Shown: positions 17,251 through 25,316, counted from the stretch's first letter. The stretch is 64,000 nucleotides of DNA from UBA1930 sp943368475 (GCA_943368475.1 CALRLF020000013.1:8407-72406); one strand, 5' to 3'. Made by a program: numbers and translations. The notes: a model not told the origin generated them from the sequence alone.

Positions 17251-17370
17251 TGTAGCAAAATATAAACTAAAAATGGAATTGCTACATTTTTGTAGCAAAA
17301 TAAAAAGTGAAAATAAATTTGCTACAATTATGTAGCAGGATAAAAATAACTTTTCAATTTGCCACAACTA
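17251..17370 (-). promoter_or_regulatory. Three tandem 40-bp operator repeats upstream of the HTH gene
   Basis: TGTAGCA recurs at 17251, 17291 and 17331, exactly 40 bases apart. Two full palindromes are formed: TTGCTACA-tttt-TGTAGCAA (17279-17298, perfect) and TTGCTACA-atta-TGTAGCAG (17319-17338). The third unit ends in a degenerate TTTGCCACAA. The array starts 12 bases before the HTH gene start codon. The layout suggests cooperative binding by a dimeric HTH repressor, most simply the adjacent gene product. Confidence 0.75.
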
Positions 17371-17420
17371 CACCTTAAATTTTCATGAAACAAATGACAG
17401 CAAAGGGTTACAGCAGCTTT

Positions 17421-18317
17421 TTATTCATTTTTATCGTCTTCCCATATAACCGAGCTAATTTTCCACCCATCATTTGTCTTTACATACTGAAATAACTTAT
17501 TGCCTTTCTCCTTAAAATAAGTTCCGTTAAAATATCCGTGCTTTTGAAAATTAGAATATCGTTGTGCAATATTATTAAGTATTCTAGTTTCTTCAAATAT
17601 TTCATATTCTTCAAATTCAGTAAGCGTTCCATCTGATAATATTTTTTTCCTTGGCTCTATGAAAGTGTTTAGGTTATACACTTCTTCTTCATTACTGCTT
17701 TTTTTTAATATTGTAGTTTCAGGCAAACAAATAGTATGAATTAAACTCCAATTTGGCTCTTGTTTATTACTATTTGTGAAAACGTTGAAAAATGATTTAG
17801 TTAATTGGTCAATGTTATATTTATCGGCAGTAATAGAATATACCATCAATTGTTCCATATCGTTTTCAATTTCTTTGTAAAATTGTAAACCTAATTTTTT
17901 CAAAAGTTTGATTGAGTTAGTATTTGTTGTTACTGTTGTTGCAAGAATATTTTTGTGATTGAAATGCTTTATTGCATCGTTTAAAACTGCATTTGAGGCT
18001 TCATAAGCAAATCCTTTATTGGTATATTTAGACAGAAAGGCAAAGCCAATGTCATAGTATTCTAAATAATCTTTTTTAATGAAAGTAATAATACCAATTG
18101 CTAATTGTTGGTTTTTAGTTCTTACAACCCAAAAATTAGTTTTCGGATTAGTAATTATTTTATCGATGTATTCATTTGCTTCTGTAATGTTTCCAATATT
18201 TCTTTTTCCAATAAATTTTATCCATTCAGGTGTGTTTACTAATTCCAAAATAAATTCAGCGTCATTTGCATTTATTTCATTTAATACAAGTCGTTGTGTT
18301 TCGTAATTATTTTGCAT
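17421..18317 (-). CDS. GNAT acetyltransferase fused to an NTF2/DUF4440-like domain
   Basis: The 298 residues fall into two parts. Residues 1-165 are a RimJ/RimL-type acetyltransferase (QRLVLNEINANDAEFILELVNTPEW, then FWVVRTKNQQLAIGIITF, YDIGFAFLSKYTNKGFAYEA and NTNSIKLLKKLGLQF). Residues 175-298 resemble SnoaL/DUF4440-like NTF2 folds, with a terminal FQYVKTNDGWKISSVIWED strand typical of these domains. The GNAT half would acetylate a small molecule or an N-terminal amine; the second half may bind a ligand. Both domain types also occur separately elsewhere in this window. It is the first cargo gene inside the right island element and is AT-rich. Confidence 0.75.
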   Translation of the reverse strand: MQNNYETQRLVLNEINANDAEFILELVNTPEWIKFIGKRNIGNITEANEYIDKIITNPKTNFWVVRTKNQQLAIGIITFIKKDYLEYYDIGFAFLSKYTNKGFAYEASNAVLNDAIKHFNHKNILATTVTTNTNSIKLLKKLGLQFYKEIENDMEQLMVYSITADKYNIDQLTKSFFNVFTNSNKQEPNWSLIHTICLPETTILKKSSNEEEVYNLNTFIEPRKKILSDGTLTEFEEYEIFEETRILNNIAQRYSNFQKHGYFNGTYFKEKGNKLFQYVKTNDGWKISSVIWEDDKNE

Positions 18318-18437
18318 TGTTGGTTATTTTGATTAAGTCTGTCAACATAAAATCTGCTTTGGCTTTCTTTATATTATTGTCCAAATGTCCGTTTAATTGC
18401 CTTTTCTTTTGTTGTTTTAAATAGTGTGTCTAATTCT

Positions 18438-18585
18438 CAGCAATGTCTCCTCTATAGCCCTGTGTAAAGCTAGGGACATTGCGTTTTCAATTAACGCATC
18501 TTCCTTTGTCTAACACACATTTAGCCATGCAAAGAGCAGATGCTGGAAAGTTCTTCGGATTTATGTCTTGCTGGGAAGACATTGC
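18438..18585. repeat. Structured ~145-bp island-flanking element, right copy
   Basis: Same orientation as the copy at 14460-14602. Ends are GCAATGTCTCC (18440-18450) and GAAGACATTGC (18575-18585). Inner hairpins are TGCGTT (18480-18485) with AACGCA (18493-18498), and ATCTTCCTTTG (18498-18508) with GCAAAGAGCAGATGC (18529-18543). The stem ends and the first hairpin are nearly identical to the left copy, while the lower part of the outer stem differs in sequence. Confidence 0.75.
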
Positions 18586-18605
18586 TTAGAAGAAAATTGA
18601 TGCAA

Positions 18606-18690
18606 TTGTGGCGTTATTGTAAACGGCGAGTGCCACAAACCCAACGCTCATTGGCTAACACGACACTCGCCTGCGAATGAGGCGGTCGTT
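18606..18690. repeat. Palindromic GC-rich segment next to the right island element
   Basis: Overlapping inverted repeats TGTGGC...GCCACA and GGCGAGTG...CACTCGCC enclose ACCCAACG and GGCTAAC words. It is much richer in G+C than the flanks. It could be a recombination site or the foot of another mobile unit; the sequence alone does not decide. Confidence 0.4.
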
Positions 18691-18861
18691 TCTTTTAGTA
18701 ATTTCATTAAAGAGGAATAGCAACAAGGGCAAAGGGGGGAGTGAGAAAATACGGAGAAGTAATATAGAATTAGTTGGGGTTTATCTAATAAGTAAATGAT
18801 ACCAAACAAATAGGCTTTGATCACTTCTCTACTCGTATTGTGTTACAAGACTAAAGCTATC

Positions 18862-18888
18862 AAAAAAAGCGAAGCCTAGACTTCGCAG
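18862..18888 (-). terminator. Terminator hairpin of the SDR unit
   Basis: On the minus strand GCGAAG-tctagg-CTTCGC is followed by a run of seven T. It lies about 210 bases after the SDR stop codon and would end transcription of the SDR-reductase-SnoaL unit. Confidence 0.75.
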
Positions 18889-19096
18889 TAAAATATTGAA
18901 AGGAACAAATTGTAGGAGGATTTACAAGCTCTAAATTCTTTTATAGTATGATTAAAATTTAGACGAATTCTGAATTCTACAATAGTTAACTGCTTGAACT
19001 ATTGATTGTTTTTTACAGTGATGAAGTAATCATAAAACGATTCAAAGGTTTAGCTTAGAATTTTATGCTAAAATTTCTGAATAAGCTGGATAAAAG

Positions 19097-19843
19097 TTAA
19101 ACTCTACCGCCACCATTTACAATTACTTGTTGTCCATTTACCCATGCACCTTCTGGACCAGCTAAGAATGCAACCAAACCAGCAATGTCTTCTGGTTCGC
19201 CCATTCTTCCTAAGTTCATTGCTTGTCCTATTCTTTCTAATTCTTCTTTTGAGACCTCCTTTTCCATTAAAGGCGTTTTGGTTGGGCCAGGAAAAACACT
19301 GTTTACGGATATTTGTCGATGACCAAGTTCTTGTGCCAAAATTTCTGTAACCACTTTGCCTGCAGCCTTACTGGGTGCGTAAATACCAAGCCCTGCCGCT
19401 GGATAAAGAGAACTCGTTGAAGAAATTTGAATAATTCGTCCGCCATTTCTGACGTGTTTAGCAGCTTGTTGCAACACAAAATAGGTTCCCTTGTGGTTTA
19501 CAGCATTGATTCTGTCGAAGTCTTCCTCTGTAACTTCAGCAATGGGAACACCCATTTTTGCGATTCCTGCGTTTGCTACAACGATATCAATTCCACCGAA
19601 CTTATCAATAACGGCATCATAAAGACCAATGATTTCTTTAACAACACCCACATTGGCTTCAAAAGCTTCGGCGGTACCGCCAGCTTCTGTTATTTCAGTC
19701 ACAACTTTGTTGGCAAGTGCTGGATCTCCAATGTAATTAACGGCTATTGCTATATCGTCTTTTGCCAAACGAATGGCAATTGCACGACCAATACCTGTTG
19801 CAGCTCCTGTTATTAAGGCTACTTTTGTTGATGAGCTTGTCAT
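19097..19843 (-). CDS. Short-chain dehydrogenase/reductase (classical SDR)
   Basis: A 248-residue Rossmann-fold oxidoreductase with the cofactor motif TGAATGIG (13-20 region), NAG at 91-93, catalytic Ser in IQISSTSS (139-145), and the YAPSK motif with Tyr155 and Lys159. The C terminus has the family's GRMGEPEDIAGLVAFLAGPEGAWVNGQ segment. It resembles 3-oxoacyl-ACP reductase and glucose dehydrogenase type SDRs, probably NADP(H)-dependent, but substrate cannot be assigned. It starts 14 bases after the FMN reductase stop and is the last gene of a three-gene unit ending at the 18862 terminator. Confidence 0.88.
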   Translation of the reverse strand: MTSSSTKVALITGAATGIGRAIAIRLAKDDIAIAVNYIGDPALANKVVTEITEAGGTAEAFEANVGVVKEIIGLYDAVIDKFGGIDIVVANAGIAKMGVPIAEVTEEDFDRINAVNHKGTYFVLQQAAKHVRNGGRIIQISSTSSLYPAAGLGIYAPSKAAGKVVTEILAQELGHRQISVNSVFPGPTKTPLMEKEVSKEELERIGQAMNLGRMGEPEDIAGLVAFLAGPEGAWVNGQQVIVNGGGRV

Positions 19844-19857
19844 AATTCTTAACTATT

Positions 19858-20400
19858 TTAAGCTTCTAAATCAGCCTTTATTTTCTCAATTTTTGCCTTA
19901 AAGTCGGCATTGAATGCTGTATTTATAATACCACTTTCAATATTAAAATTTTGGTAAAAACTTGGTAAAGAAAATGATCCTATCACTTTTGCACCATAGA
20001 ATGGAAGTGTGGTTGTTGCCAAATTCAGTACTGATGCTCCACCTCTAGGACCTGGAGAAGTAGCCATGATGAAAGTGGGTTTATCACCCCAAAATGCTTT
20101 ACGTTCAGGAATTATGGATATATAATCGAAAATATTTTTGAAAGCAACCGTGTATGCTCCGTTGTTTTCAGCCAGGGAAATAAGAAGCAAATCACTTTCG
20201 TCAATCTTTTTGGCAAAATCTGTTGCCAATTGTGGCAAGCCGTTTTTTGCTAATTTATCTACACTAAACAAAGGCATTTCGTAATCATTCAAATCCAAAA
20301 TCTCTACCGAATGCTCAGTGAAAAATGTAGTGGCGTAGGTTACTAATTGCTTGTTGATGGAAGCAAAACTGTTGCTGCCTGCGAATGCTAGTATTTTCAT
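19858..20400 (-). CDS. NAD(P)H-dependent FMN reductase (flavodoxin-like fold)
   Basis: The 180-residue protein has the flavin phosphate-binding loop GSNSFASINKQL at 8-19, a central LISLAENNGAYTVAFKNIFDYI segment (73-94; the usual PEYN is AENN here) and the FMN-contact turn TSPGPRGG at 114-121. The family reduces flavins, quinones or azo compounds with NAD(P)H in the cytoplasm. It lies between a SnoaL-like gene (49 bases upstream) and the SDR (14 bases downstream), consistent with a small redox or detoxification unit. Confidence 0.85.
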   Translation of the reverse strand: MKILAFAGSNSFASINKQLVTYATTFFTEHSVEILDLNDYEMPLFSVDKLAKNGLPQLATDFAKKIDESDLLLISLAENNGAYTVAFKNIFDYISIIPERKAFWGDKPTFIMATSPGPRGGASVLNLATTTLPFYGAKVIGSFSLPSFYQNFNIESGIINTAFNADFKAKIEKIKADLEA

Positions 20401-20449
20401 TATCTAAAATTTAGGTTTATTTGATAAGTATTAGCCAAATAATTTATTA

Positions 20450-20881
20450 TTAGGCAAAACTTCCACCGCTCATTGCTTTCTGAAAAGCCTGTGGATTCCA
20501 GTATTCACGGTAGTTTGTTATTAGACCATCACGGAAAGTAACGAAAGTAGCATAGCTCATTTCATAAGGATTACCATTGCCAATTACAACACCCGATGCA
20601 CTCCATTCTGCTATGGCAACATTGGCATCATCAGTTCCATAAATTTTTAAGGTTGGTAATGATTTTACATCAATAAAACTTGGGTAGTCTTTTAGATAAG
20701 CATATAGTGCTTCCTTGCCTTCAAATCTGTTTTGCATACCTTCTGGTGCAAAAGGGAATTCAGCCACTACATCATCAGCACAAAGCTCTGACCAGCCTTT
20801 CATGTCTTTGGCTAAAAAAGTATCTAGACTGTTGCGAAGAAGTTGAGTAACAGGTGTGTCTTTTAAATTTTGATTGCTCAT
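20450..20881 (-). CDS. SnoaL-like/NTF2-fold protein
   Basis: The 143 residues show the NTF2-like pattern: an initial helix with DTFLAKDMKGWSELCADDVVAEFPFAP, RFEGKEALYAYLKDYP, an IAEWSASGVVIGNG strand, and ATFVTFRDGLITNYREYWNP. Proteins of this fold include small-molecule isomerases, hydrolases and binding proteins. It has no signal peptide. It heads the unit with the FMN reductase and SDR, and follows the CRP-family gene after an independent terminator, so it probably has its own promoter in 20882-20960. Confidence 0.8.
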   Translation of the reverse strand: MSNQNLKDTPVTQLLRNSLDTFLAKDMKGWSELCADDVVAEFPFAPEGMQNRFEGKEALYAYLKDYPSFIDVKSLPTLKIYGTDDANVAIAEWSASGVVIGNGNPYEMSYATFVTFRDGLITNYREYWNPQAFQKAMSGGSFA

Positions 20882-20964
20882 TTCTGTAATTTTTGGATGT
20901 GTTTTTTAATTTTTTAACAATGTAAAATTGCATCGTACAAGGGGTTAGCTACGATGAGAAATGA

Positions 20965-20997
20965 TAAAAAAAAGCGTTGATAAATATCAACGCTTTT
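20965..20997 (-). terminator. Terminator of the first CRP-family gene
   Basis: A perfect 12-bp stem (AAAAGCGTTGAT / ATCAACGCTTTT) with a 4-base loop, followed on the minus strand by a run of eight T. It lies 28 bases after the regulator stop codon. Confidence 0.9.
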
Positions 20998-21024
20998 AAT
21001 AAAAATCAAAATATATGTGCTGGA

Positions 21025-21606
21025 TTACTTCATAGCCTGTTTCCTGATTCTGCTAAGTGTTTCTTTAGTAATGCCTAAATAAGAAGCAATGATATGCTGC
21101 GGGAAACGCTGCGTAAACTGGGGATGATTTTCGGCAAATTCTTCGTACCGTTTTTCTGCCGTGTTGCTGATGGTAGAACTTAGCCTACGTTGATTGGCAA
21201 TGGCATTTCTTTCATCCATCAACCGTATCATTGTTACCAAGGCTGGAACACTTTCCATTAGATTAAGCATCTCGGCCCTTGTAATAATCAGCATTTCAGT
21301 ATCTTCCCAAGCATCGATATTATAAACAGAAGGTGTAAGCATAATAGAACTTTCACGATCACCAGCCCAATAGTTTTCAATATACAAATGCACAATATGC
21401 TCTACACCCCTATCATCTACACTGTATTGTTTCATGGCACCTTTTACAATAAATCCTACGTACTTGCACACTTCCCCTTCCTGCAAGAAGTATTGCTTTT
21501 TCCGCAATTTCTTGGGCTGAAATGCCGCCAGTACCAACGCCTCCTCCTCTTTTGTAATGGGCGAATTATTATGCTGATTGATATAGTCGATAAGATTTTT
21601 GTGCAT
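21025..21606 (-). CDS. CRP/FNR-family transcriptional regulator
   Basis: A 193-residue protein with an N-terminal cyclic-nucleotide-binding-like beta-roll (about 20-120: KKQYFLQEGEVCKYVGFIVKGAMKQY) and a C-terminal HTH (about 150-190: RFPQHIIASYLGITKETLSRIRKQ). This short Bacteroidota subgroup usually lacks the arginine/serine set needed for cAMP, so its ligand is unknown. It sits between two groups of SnoaL-like and oxidoreductase/hydrolase genes on the same strand and probably controls one or both. It has its own terminator. A second homologue is at 23093-23674. Confidence 0.88.
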   Translation of the reverse strand: MHKNLIDYINQHNNSPITKEEEALVLAAFQPKKLRKKQYFLQEGEVCKYVGFIVKGAMKQYSVDDRGVEHIVHLYIENYWAGDRESSIMLTPSVYNIDAWEDTEMLIITRAEMLNLMESVPALVTMIRLMDERNAIANQRRLSSTISNTAEKRYEEFAENHPQFTQRFPQHIIASYLGITKETLSRIRKQAMK

Positions 21607-21660
21607 TGATGTTGATTAATTATTTAAACCAACACAAAAATAACAGAATGCTTGTGAATG

Positions 21661-22122
21661 TTAGTTCATTGCATCGTTTATTACTTTACTATCTACAAAC
21701 TGTTCAAAGCTTACTATTTTTCCGTTATTCAATTTCCAAACATGAGCTACCCTTGCAGAAATAGCTTTTCCAGTTTTTTTGTAAGTGCCTGTGTAGCTTC
21801 CATAAGCCACTACTTTATCATCGCTCGCAACATAGTCTTCAGGAGTAAATTTATAATCAATCCATTCACTACCCAATCGGCTAAAAACATTTTTGGCAAT
21901 ACTTTCCAAACCGATGTAAGTGCCTGCATATGGAAAGCCTTTTGCCTCTGTCCATGCTATATTTTCAGCTACATACTTAGCCAAATTTTTACCGTTTTCT
22001 TCTGAAGTTTTTCCTTCGTAAGTGCTTTTAATAATTTCAAGATTTGTCATTTTCTTTTCGTTTAAAGAACAACTTGACAACACTAAAAGTATTGCCAAGT
22101 TGAAGATGAGTTGTTTTACCAT
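21661..22122 (-). CDS. SnoaL-like (NTF2-fold) lipoprotein
   Basis: The 153-residue protein begins with a lipoprotein signal (MVKQLIFNLAILLVLSSCSLNEKK; lipid-modified Cys near residue 18). An NTF2-like domain follows: KSTYEGKTSEENGKNLAKYVAENIAWTEAKGFPYAGTY, then VVAYGSYTGTYKKTGKAISARVAHVWKLNNGKIVSFEQFVDS, the usual final strand of SnoaL proteins. It should be anchored in the periplasm or outer membrane. Its start overlaps the end of the metallo-hydrolase gene by 7 bases, so the two are translationally coupled and probably act together. Confidence 0.82.
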   Translation of the reverse strand: MVKQLIFNLAILLVLSSCSLNEKKMTNLEIIKSTYEGKTSEENGKNLAKYVAENIAWTEAKGFPYAGTYIGLESIAKNVFSRLGSEWIDYKFTPEDYVASDDKVVAYGSYTGTYKKTGKAISARVAHVWKLNNGKIVSFEQFVDSKVINDAMN

Positions 22123-23006
22123 TTCATTTCTCTTGTGTTCACTTTGGCTCCAATTTGCAAAGCGGTTTCAAAAGTAAGTGTTGGGTATTTTGATTTCAAT
22201 ACCCCAATGAGGGTTTCCGAAGTCTTGCTAGTCTTCAATACTTCTTCATAAAACTGAATATAGCTTTTGGTATGTTGTACTGTTGAAATATCCAAAGCTG
22301 TGCCCGATTTTCCATGTGCAGGAATTACAATTTCTGGTTGTAGATTTTCAATTTTATTTAATACAGCAATCCATTGATTTCTTGCTTCTGTTGTTTGTGC
22401 ATCTGCCATCCAAAGATGAAATGAAGTACCAAAAACATTGATCCCCCCAACAACAGCTTTTATAGATGGTATCCAAACAAAAGTTTTTGTTGGGAATTCT
22501 TCTAAGCCAATTATTTCTATCTTTTGTCCCTCTAAATCAATGCTATTACCTTTTAATACCTGTGGCAATACAATATTAGATGTAATTGCTTTTCCTAATC
22601 TTTCGCCCCAAACCTCTAATTTTTTTTGAGCGGTGGCTTTAATATGTTCCACTGTTGAGGAAGATGCATAAACAGTAACTTCTGGAAAATATTTTTTGAA
22701 TATTTCTAAGCCGAAATAAAAATCAGGATCGCCATGAGAAACATAAATGGTGGTTAATTTTTTACTACTATTTTTAATTTCCTGTGCCACTTTTTCGGCA
22801 TCTGCCAAAGTGAATTGTGCATCAATTAATACAACATCTGTTTTGCCACTTAAGAGTACTGATGCTACACCAAAACTATTTTCTGATGCGTTGTAAACTT
22901 GTACGTTTAAATTTCTTGTTTCAATTGTTTTGAAACTCTGAGCTAGTGCGTCCATTTTGAATAAAATTAAAATTGTTAAAAATACTGTTGAAATAATTAG
23001 TTTCAT
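22116..23006 (-). CDS. Secreted metallo-beta-lactamase-fold hydrolase with altered metal motif
   Basis: A 296-residue protein when started at Met 23006 (MKLIISTVFLTILILF), chosen because it gives a signal peptide ending near ALAQS; the upstream Met (23051) adds 15 residues without signal character. The MBL fold is visible in VVLIDAQFTLADAEK, TIYVSHGDPDFYFGLEIF, VFVWIPSIKAVVGGI and IVIPAHGKSG. The normal HxHxDH zinc motif is replaced by HGDPDF, which lacks the second and third histidines, so metal binding may be reduced or use other ligands. It overlaps the SnoaL-like lipoprotein gene by 7 bases. Substrate unknown. Confidence 0.8.
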   Translation of the reverse strand: MKLIISTVFLTILILFKMDALAQSFKTIETRNLNVQVYNASENSFGVASVLLSGKTDVVLIDAQFTLADAEKVAQEIKNSSKKLTTIYVSHGDPDFYFGLEIFKKYFPEVTVYASSSTVEHIKATAQKKLEVWGERLGKAITSNIVLPQVLKGNSIDLEGQKIEIIGLEEFPTKTFVWIPSIKAVVGGINVFGTSFHLWMADAQTTEARNQWIAVLNKIENLQPEIVIPAHGKSGTALDISTVQHTKSYIQFYEEVLKTSKTSETLIGVLKSKYPTLTFETALQIGAKVNTREMKW

Positions 23007-23092
23007 TTTTGCCGTGTTTAAAATTGATAATGCAAAAATGCTATCAGTCAATGCTCAAAAACATTGAACAAGTTCAATAAATGAATTTCAAC

Positions 23093-23674
23093 CTATTTTT
23101 TACTGGAGATTTTTTTTCTTATTTTACTCAAAAATTCGTGGCTAATACCCAAATAGGCAGCAATTTGCAAATTGGTTAATCGCTGAAAAAGTTGAGGATA
23201 TTTTTCAATAAAATCAATGTAGCGTTGATCAGCAGTTTTACTCAAATTATCTATCATCCTGCGTTGCAAAGCAATATGAGTTTTTTGAGTCATTACCCTA
23301 AATAATTTTTCTATTTTCGGAATGTTGCTGTAAGCAAATTCTTTATCCTTTTTGGAAATCAACAATACTTCACTGTCTTCTAATGCTTCAATGTAAAGGT
23401 TAGAAGGTTTTTGATTTGTAAAACTGTCCATATCTGTAATCCACCAATTTTCAATGGCGAAATAAAGCACCTGCTCAAAACCATTGTGGTCTAAATGAAA
23501 CACACGGAAAAGTCCTTTGTTAACAAACCCTTCAAATTTGCAAACTTCACCCTCTCTCAATAAAAAGCTCTTCTTTTTGATGATTTTACTTTGAAACAAA
23601 TTACAAAACGCTTCCATTTCTTTTTCAGTAAGAGAAATATGGTTGCTTATATTTTGTTTTAAAAGGGCTGTCAT
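23093..23674 (-). CDS. CRP/FNR-family transcriptional regulator
   Basis: A 193-residue homologue of the regulator at 21025-21606, equal in length. The N-terminal sensor roll (KKSFLLREGEVCKFEGFVNKGLFRVF) and the C-terminal HTH (RLTNLQIAAYLGISHEFLSKIRKKI) align well. It lies upstream of the metallo-hydrolase/SnoaL pair on the same strand, separated by 86 bases, and probably controls it. Ligand unknown. Confidence 0.88.
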   Translation of the reverse strand: MTALLKQNISNHISLTEKEMEAFCNLFQSKIIKKKSFLLREGEVCKFEGFVNKGLFRVFHLDHNGFEQVLYFAIENWWITDMDSFTNQKPSNLYIEALEDSEVLLISKKDKEFAYSNIPKIEKLFRVMTQKTHIALQRRMIDNLSKTADQRYIDFIEKYPQLFQRLTNLQIAAYLGISHEFLSKIRKKISSKK

Positions 23675-23774
23675 TTTTAATGCTTAGATGGTACTTTTTA
23701 TTCTATTTCAATTAGCAATAATCAGAATTTGATGGTAAGATTAAGGTATAAAAACTATAAAGTTTGGTATCTTA

Positions 23775-25022
23775 TTACAACACCAATGCTACGCCATTCA
23801 CCAAAACATTTTCCAATTTAATATCGGTGTACTTGGTTTTAAAGTCAGCGGTTTCGGCTGTGGCTTTTACATTTTTAAAACTAATATTACTTACTTGGTC
23901 AGCAGGATTGCCTTCCATATCTCCAAACTTTTTACAGGTAACATTGATATTGCTAAAGCTGATATTACGAACTATGCCATAAGGTTTTTCTGTGCTTCCA
24001 TTCAAGTTAAAAAACTGTTTCCAAGGAGCCATGGATACTATTGTACCACATTTTCCAGTAATATTTTCAATGCTGATATTTTCAAAAACCTGATAGGTAT
24101 CTGGCCGCATTTTCAATCGTAAAATGGGTGTATTGCTTTCTACTTTACAATCTCGTAAGGTGATATTTTTTGCATGAATACTTTCACTGCCTAAAGTGAG
24201 TACTCCATGAGAATCTCCAAAGTTGCAATGTTCTACCAATATATCTTCTACAATACCATTTTCTGCACGTTGGTGTGCATCTGGGCCTTTGCCACCTTTT
24301 ATGCAAACAGCATCGTCATTTACCGAAATGTAACAATTACGAACTGTTACTTTTTTACACACATCAATATCAATACCATCAGTACTGGGTGCTGGAACTG
24401 GTTTGTAAGGGGAGCGTATATCACAATCTTCGATGGTTACATTATTGCATTGGTATAGATGGGTAGTCCAAAAACCTGCATTGTGTAAGCTCACATTTTT
24501 TATATTCACGTTGTTGCAGCCCCAAATAAAAACAAGCCGTGGACGATGCACTTCTAAATTGGTGGCTGATTTTTTGATGGCTTTCATAGAGTCACGATAA
24601 GCCCCAAAATATTTCCAGAACTTCAATCCATTACCATCAATTTTTCCTGGCCCTGTAATGCTGAAACTATCTATATAATATGCATTGATGAGTGCTGCAT
24701 AGTACAACTGACTTTGCCCTTCCATACGAGACGGAATGAGTGGATAATTATTAATATCGTCAGAGCCTTTTAATACTGCTCCTTCCATTAAAACCAATTT
24801 TGTTTTAGGCTTGAAAAATAAGGCTCCTGTTAAAAAAACGCCTTTGGGAATGACTATTGTTCCTCCCCCATTTTCATGGGCTTTATCTATTATTTTTTGA
24901 ATGGCAAGTGTGTTGGGTTTTATACTATCTGCCAAAACACCATAATTGGTAATGATGTATTGCTGGGATTGAGCAGTTAACGTAATTGATAGTAGTGCTA
25001 AACAAAAGAAGATTTTTTTCAT
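23775..25022 (-). CDS. GH28 polygalacturonase-type glycoside hydrolase
   Basis: A 415-residue secreted right-handed beta-helix enzyme. I chose the start at 25022 (MKKIFFCLALLSITLTAQSQ) for its signal peptide; the longer frame adds 11 residues. Catalytic motifs are intact with this numbering: STDGIDID (213-220, equivalent to the NTD motif, Asp215), NDD at 235-237, DSHG at 270-273 with His272, and RLK at 302-304 (RIK motif). GH28 enzymes hydrolyse galacturonic acid bonds in homogalacturonan or the GalA-Rha bond of rhamnogalacturonan; which one is not decidable here. It follows GH43 and CE12 on the same strand. A near-identical 30-codon fragment of its 3' end is found at 14363-14455. Confidence 0.9.
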   Translation of the reverse strand: MKKIFFCLALLSITLTAQSQQYIITNYGVLADSIKPNTLAIQKIIDKAHENGGGTIVIPKGVFLTGALFFKPKTKLVLMEGAVLKGSDDINNYPLIPSRMEGQSQLYYAALINAYYIDSFSITGPGKIDGNGLKFWKYFGAYRDSMKAIKKSATNLEVHRPRLVFIWGCNNVNIKNVSLHNAGFWTTHLYQCNNVTIEDCDIRSPYKPVPAPSTDGIDIDVCKKVTVRNCYISVNDDAVCIKGGKGPDAHQRAENGIVEDILVEHCNFGDSHGVLTLGSESIHAKNITLRDCKVESNTPILRLKMRPDTYQVFENISIENITGKCGTIVSMAPWKQFFNLNGSTEKPYGIVRNISFSNINVTCKKFGDMEGNPADQVSNISFKNVKATAETADFKTKYTDIKLENVLVNGVALVL

Positions 25023-25316
25023 AAAAGTTGATTCGTTGGTAAATTTAGTTTTCAAGTTGAGATGATTGAAACTATTTATTAAAAAAATATTCTTGATTAA
25101 CCGACCTCGACAAGCTCAGGCTGACAATATTTATCAATTCAAGATTCTCAAAATTCAAATTTTGCCCTGTTGAACAAAGATTCTTTAGATTAATGGCTGC
25201 ATAGCTTTTTATTTTTTGTGTATGCTTCGACGTTGCTCAGCTTGACAAGTAAAAACTACTACAGAAGACGTGGACAGGTGCTGATATTTGTTCTACTGAT
25301 AACAGCCCATTGCCAG
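25023..25316. other. Intergenic region between GH28 and GH43
   Basis: It contains two imperfect copies of a word built on TCGACaagCTCAGgCTGACA (25101-25126 and 25221-25246). Words of this type recur between genes in many bacterial genomes, in my recollection. No copy of the pectin-locus regulatory box is seen, so GH28 may be read from the CE12 promoter or from an unrecognised one. Confidence 0.5.

Larger units (their letters stand above)
18318..19096. other. Long intergenic region at the right island edge
   Basis: These 779 bases hold no supportable gene. They contain the right structured element (18438-18585), then a GC-richer stretch at 18605-18690 with inverted repeats (TGTGGC/GCCACA and GGCGAGTG/CACTCGCC), then a terminator hairpin at 18862-18888 for the SDR unit. 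The 18890-19090 stretch is AT-rich with nothing recognisable. Confidence 0.6.

Noticed and set aside
18606..18690. Integron attC site at the right island edge
   Set aside because: There are suggestive inverted repeats and an ACCCAAC word, but no matching GTTRRRY partner at the right place and no integrase, so it is kept only as a hypothesis.
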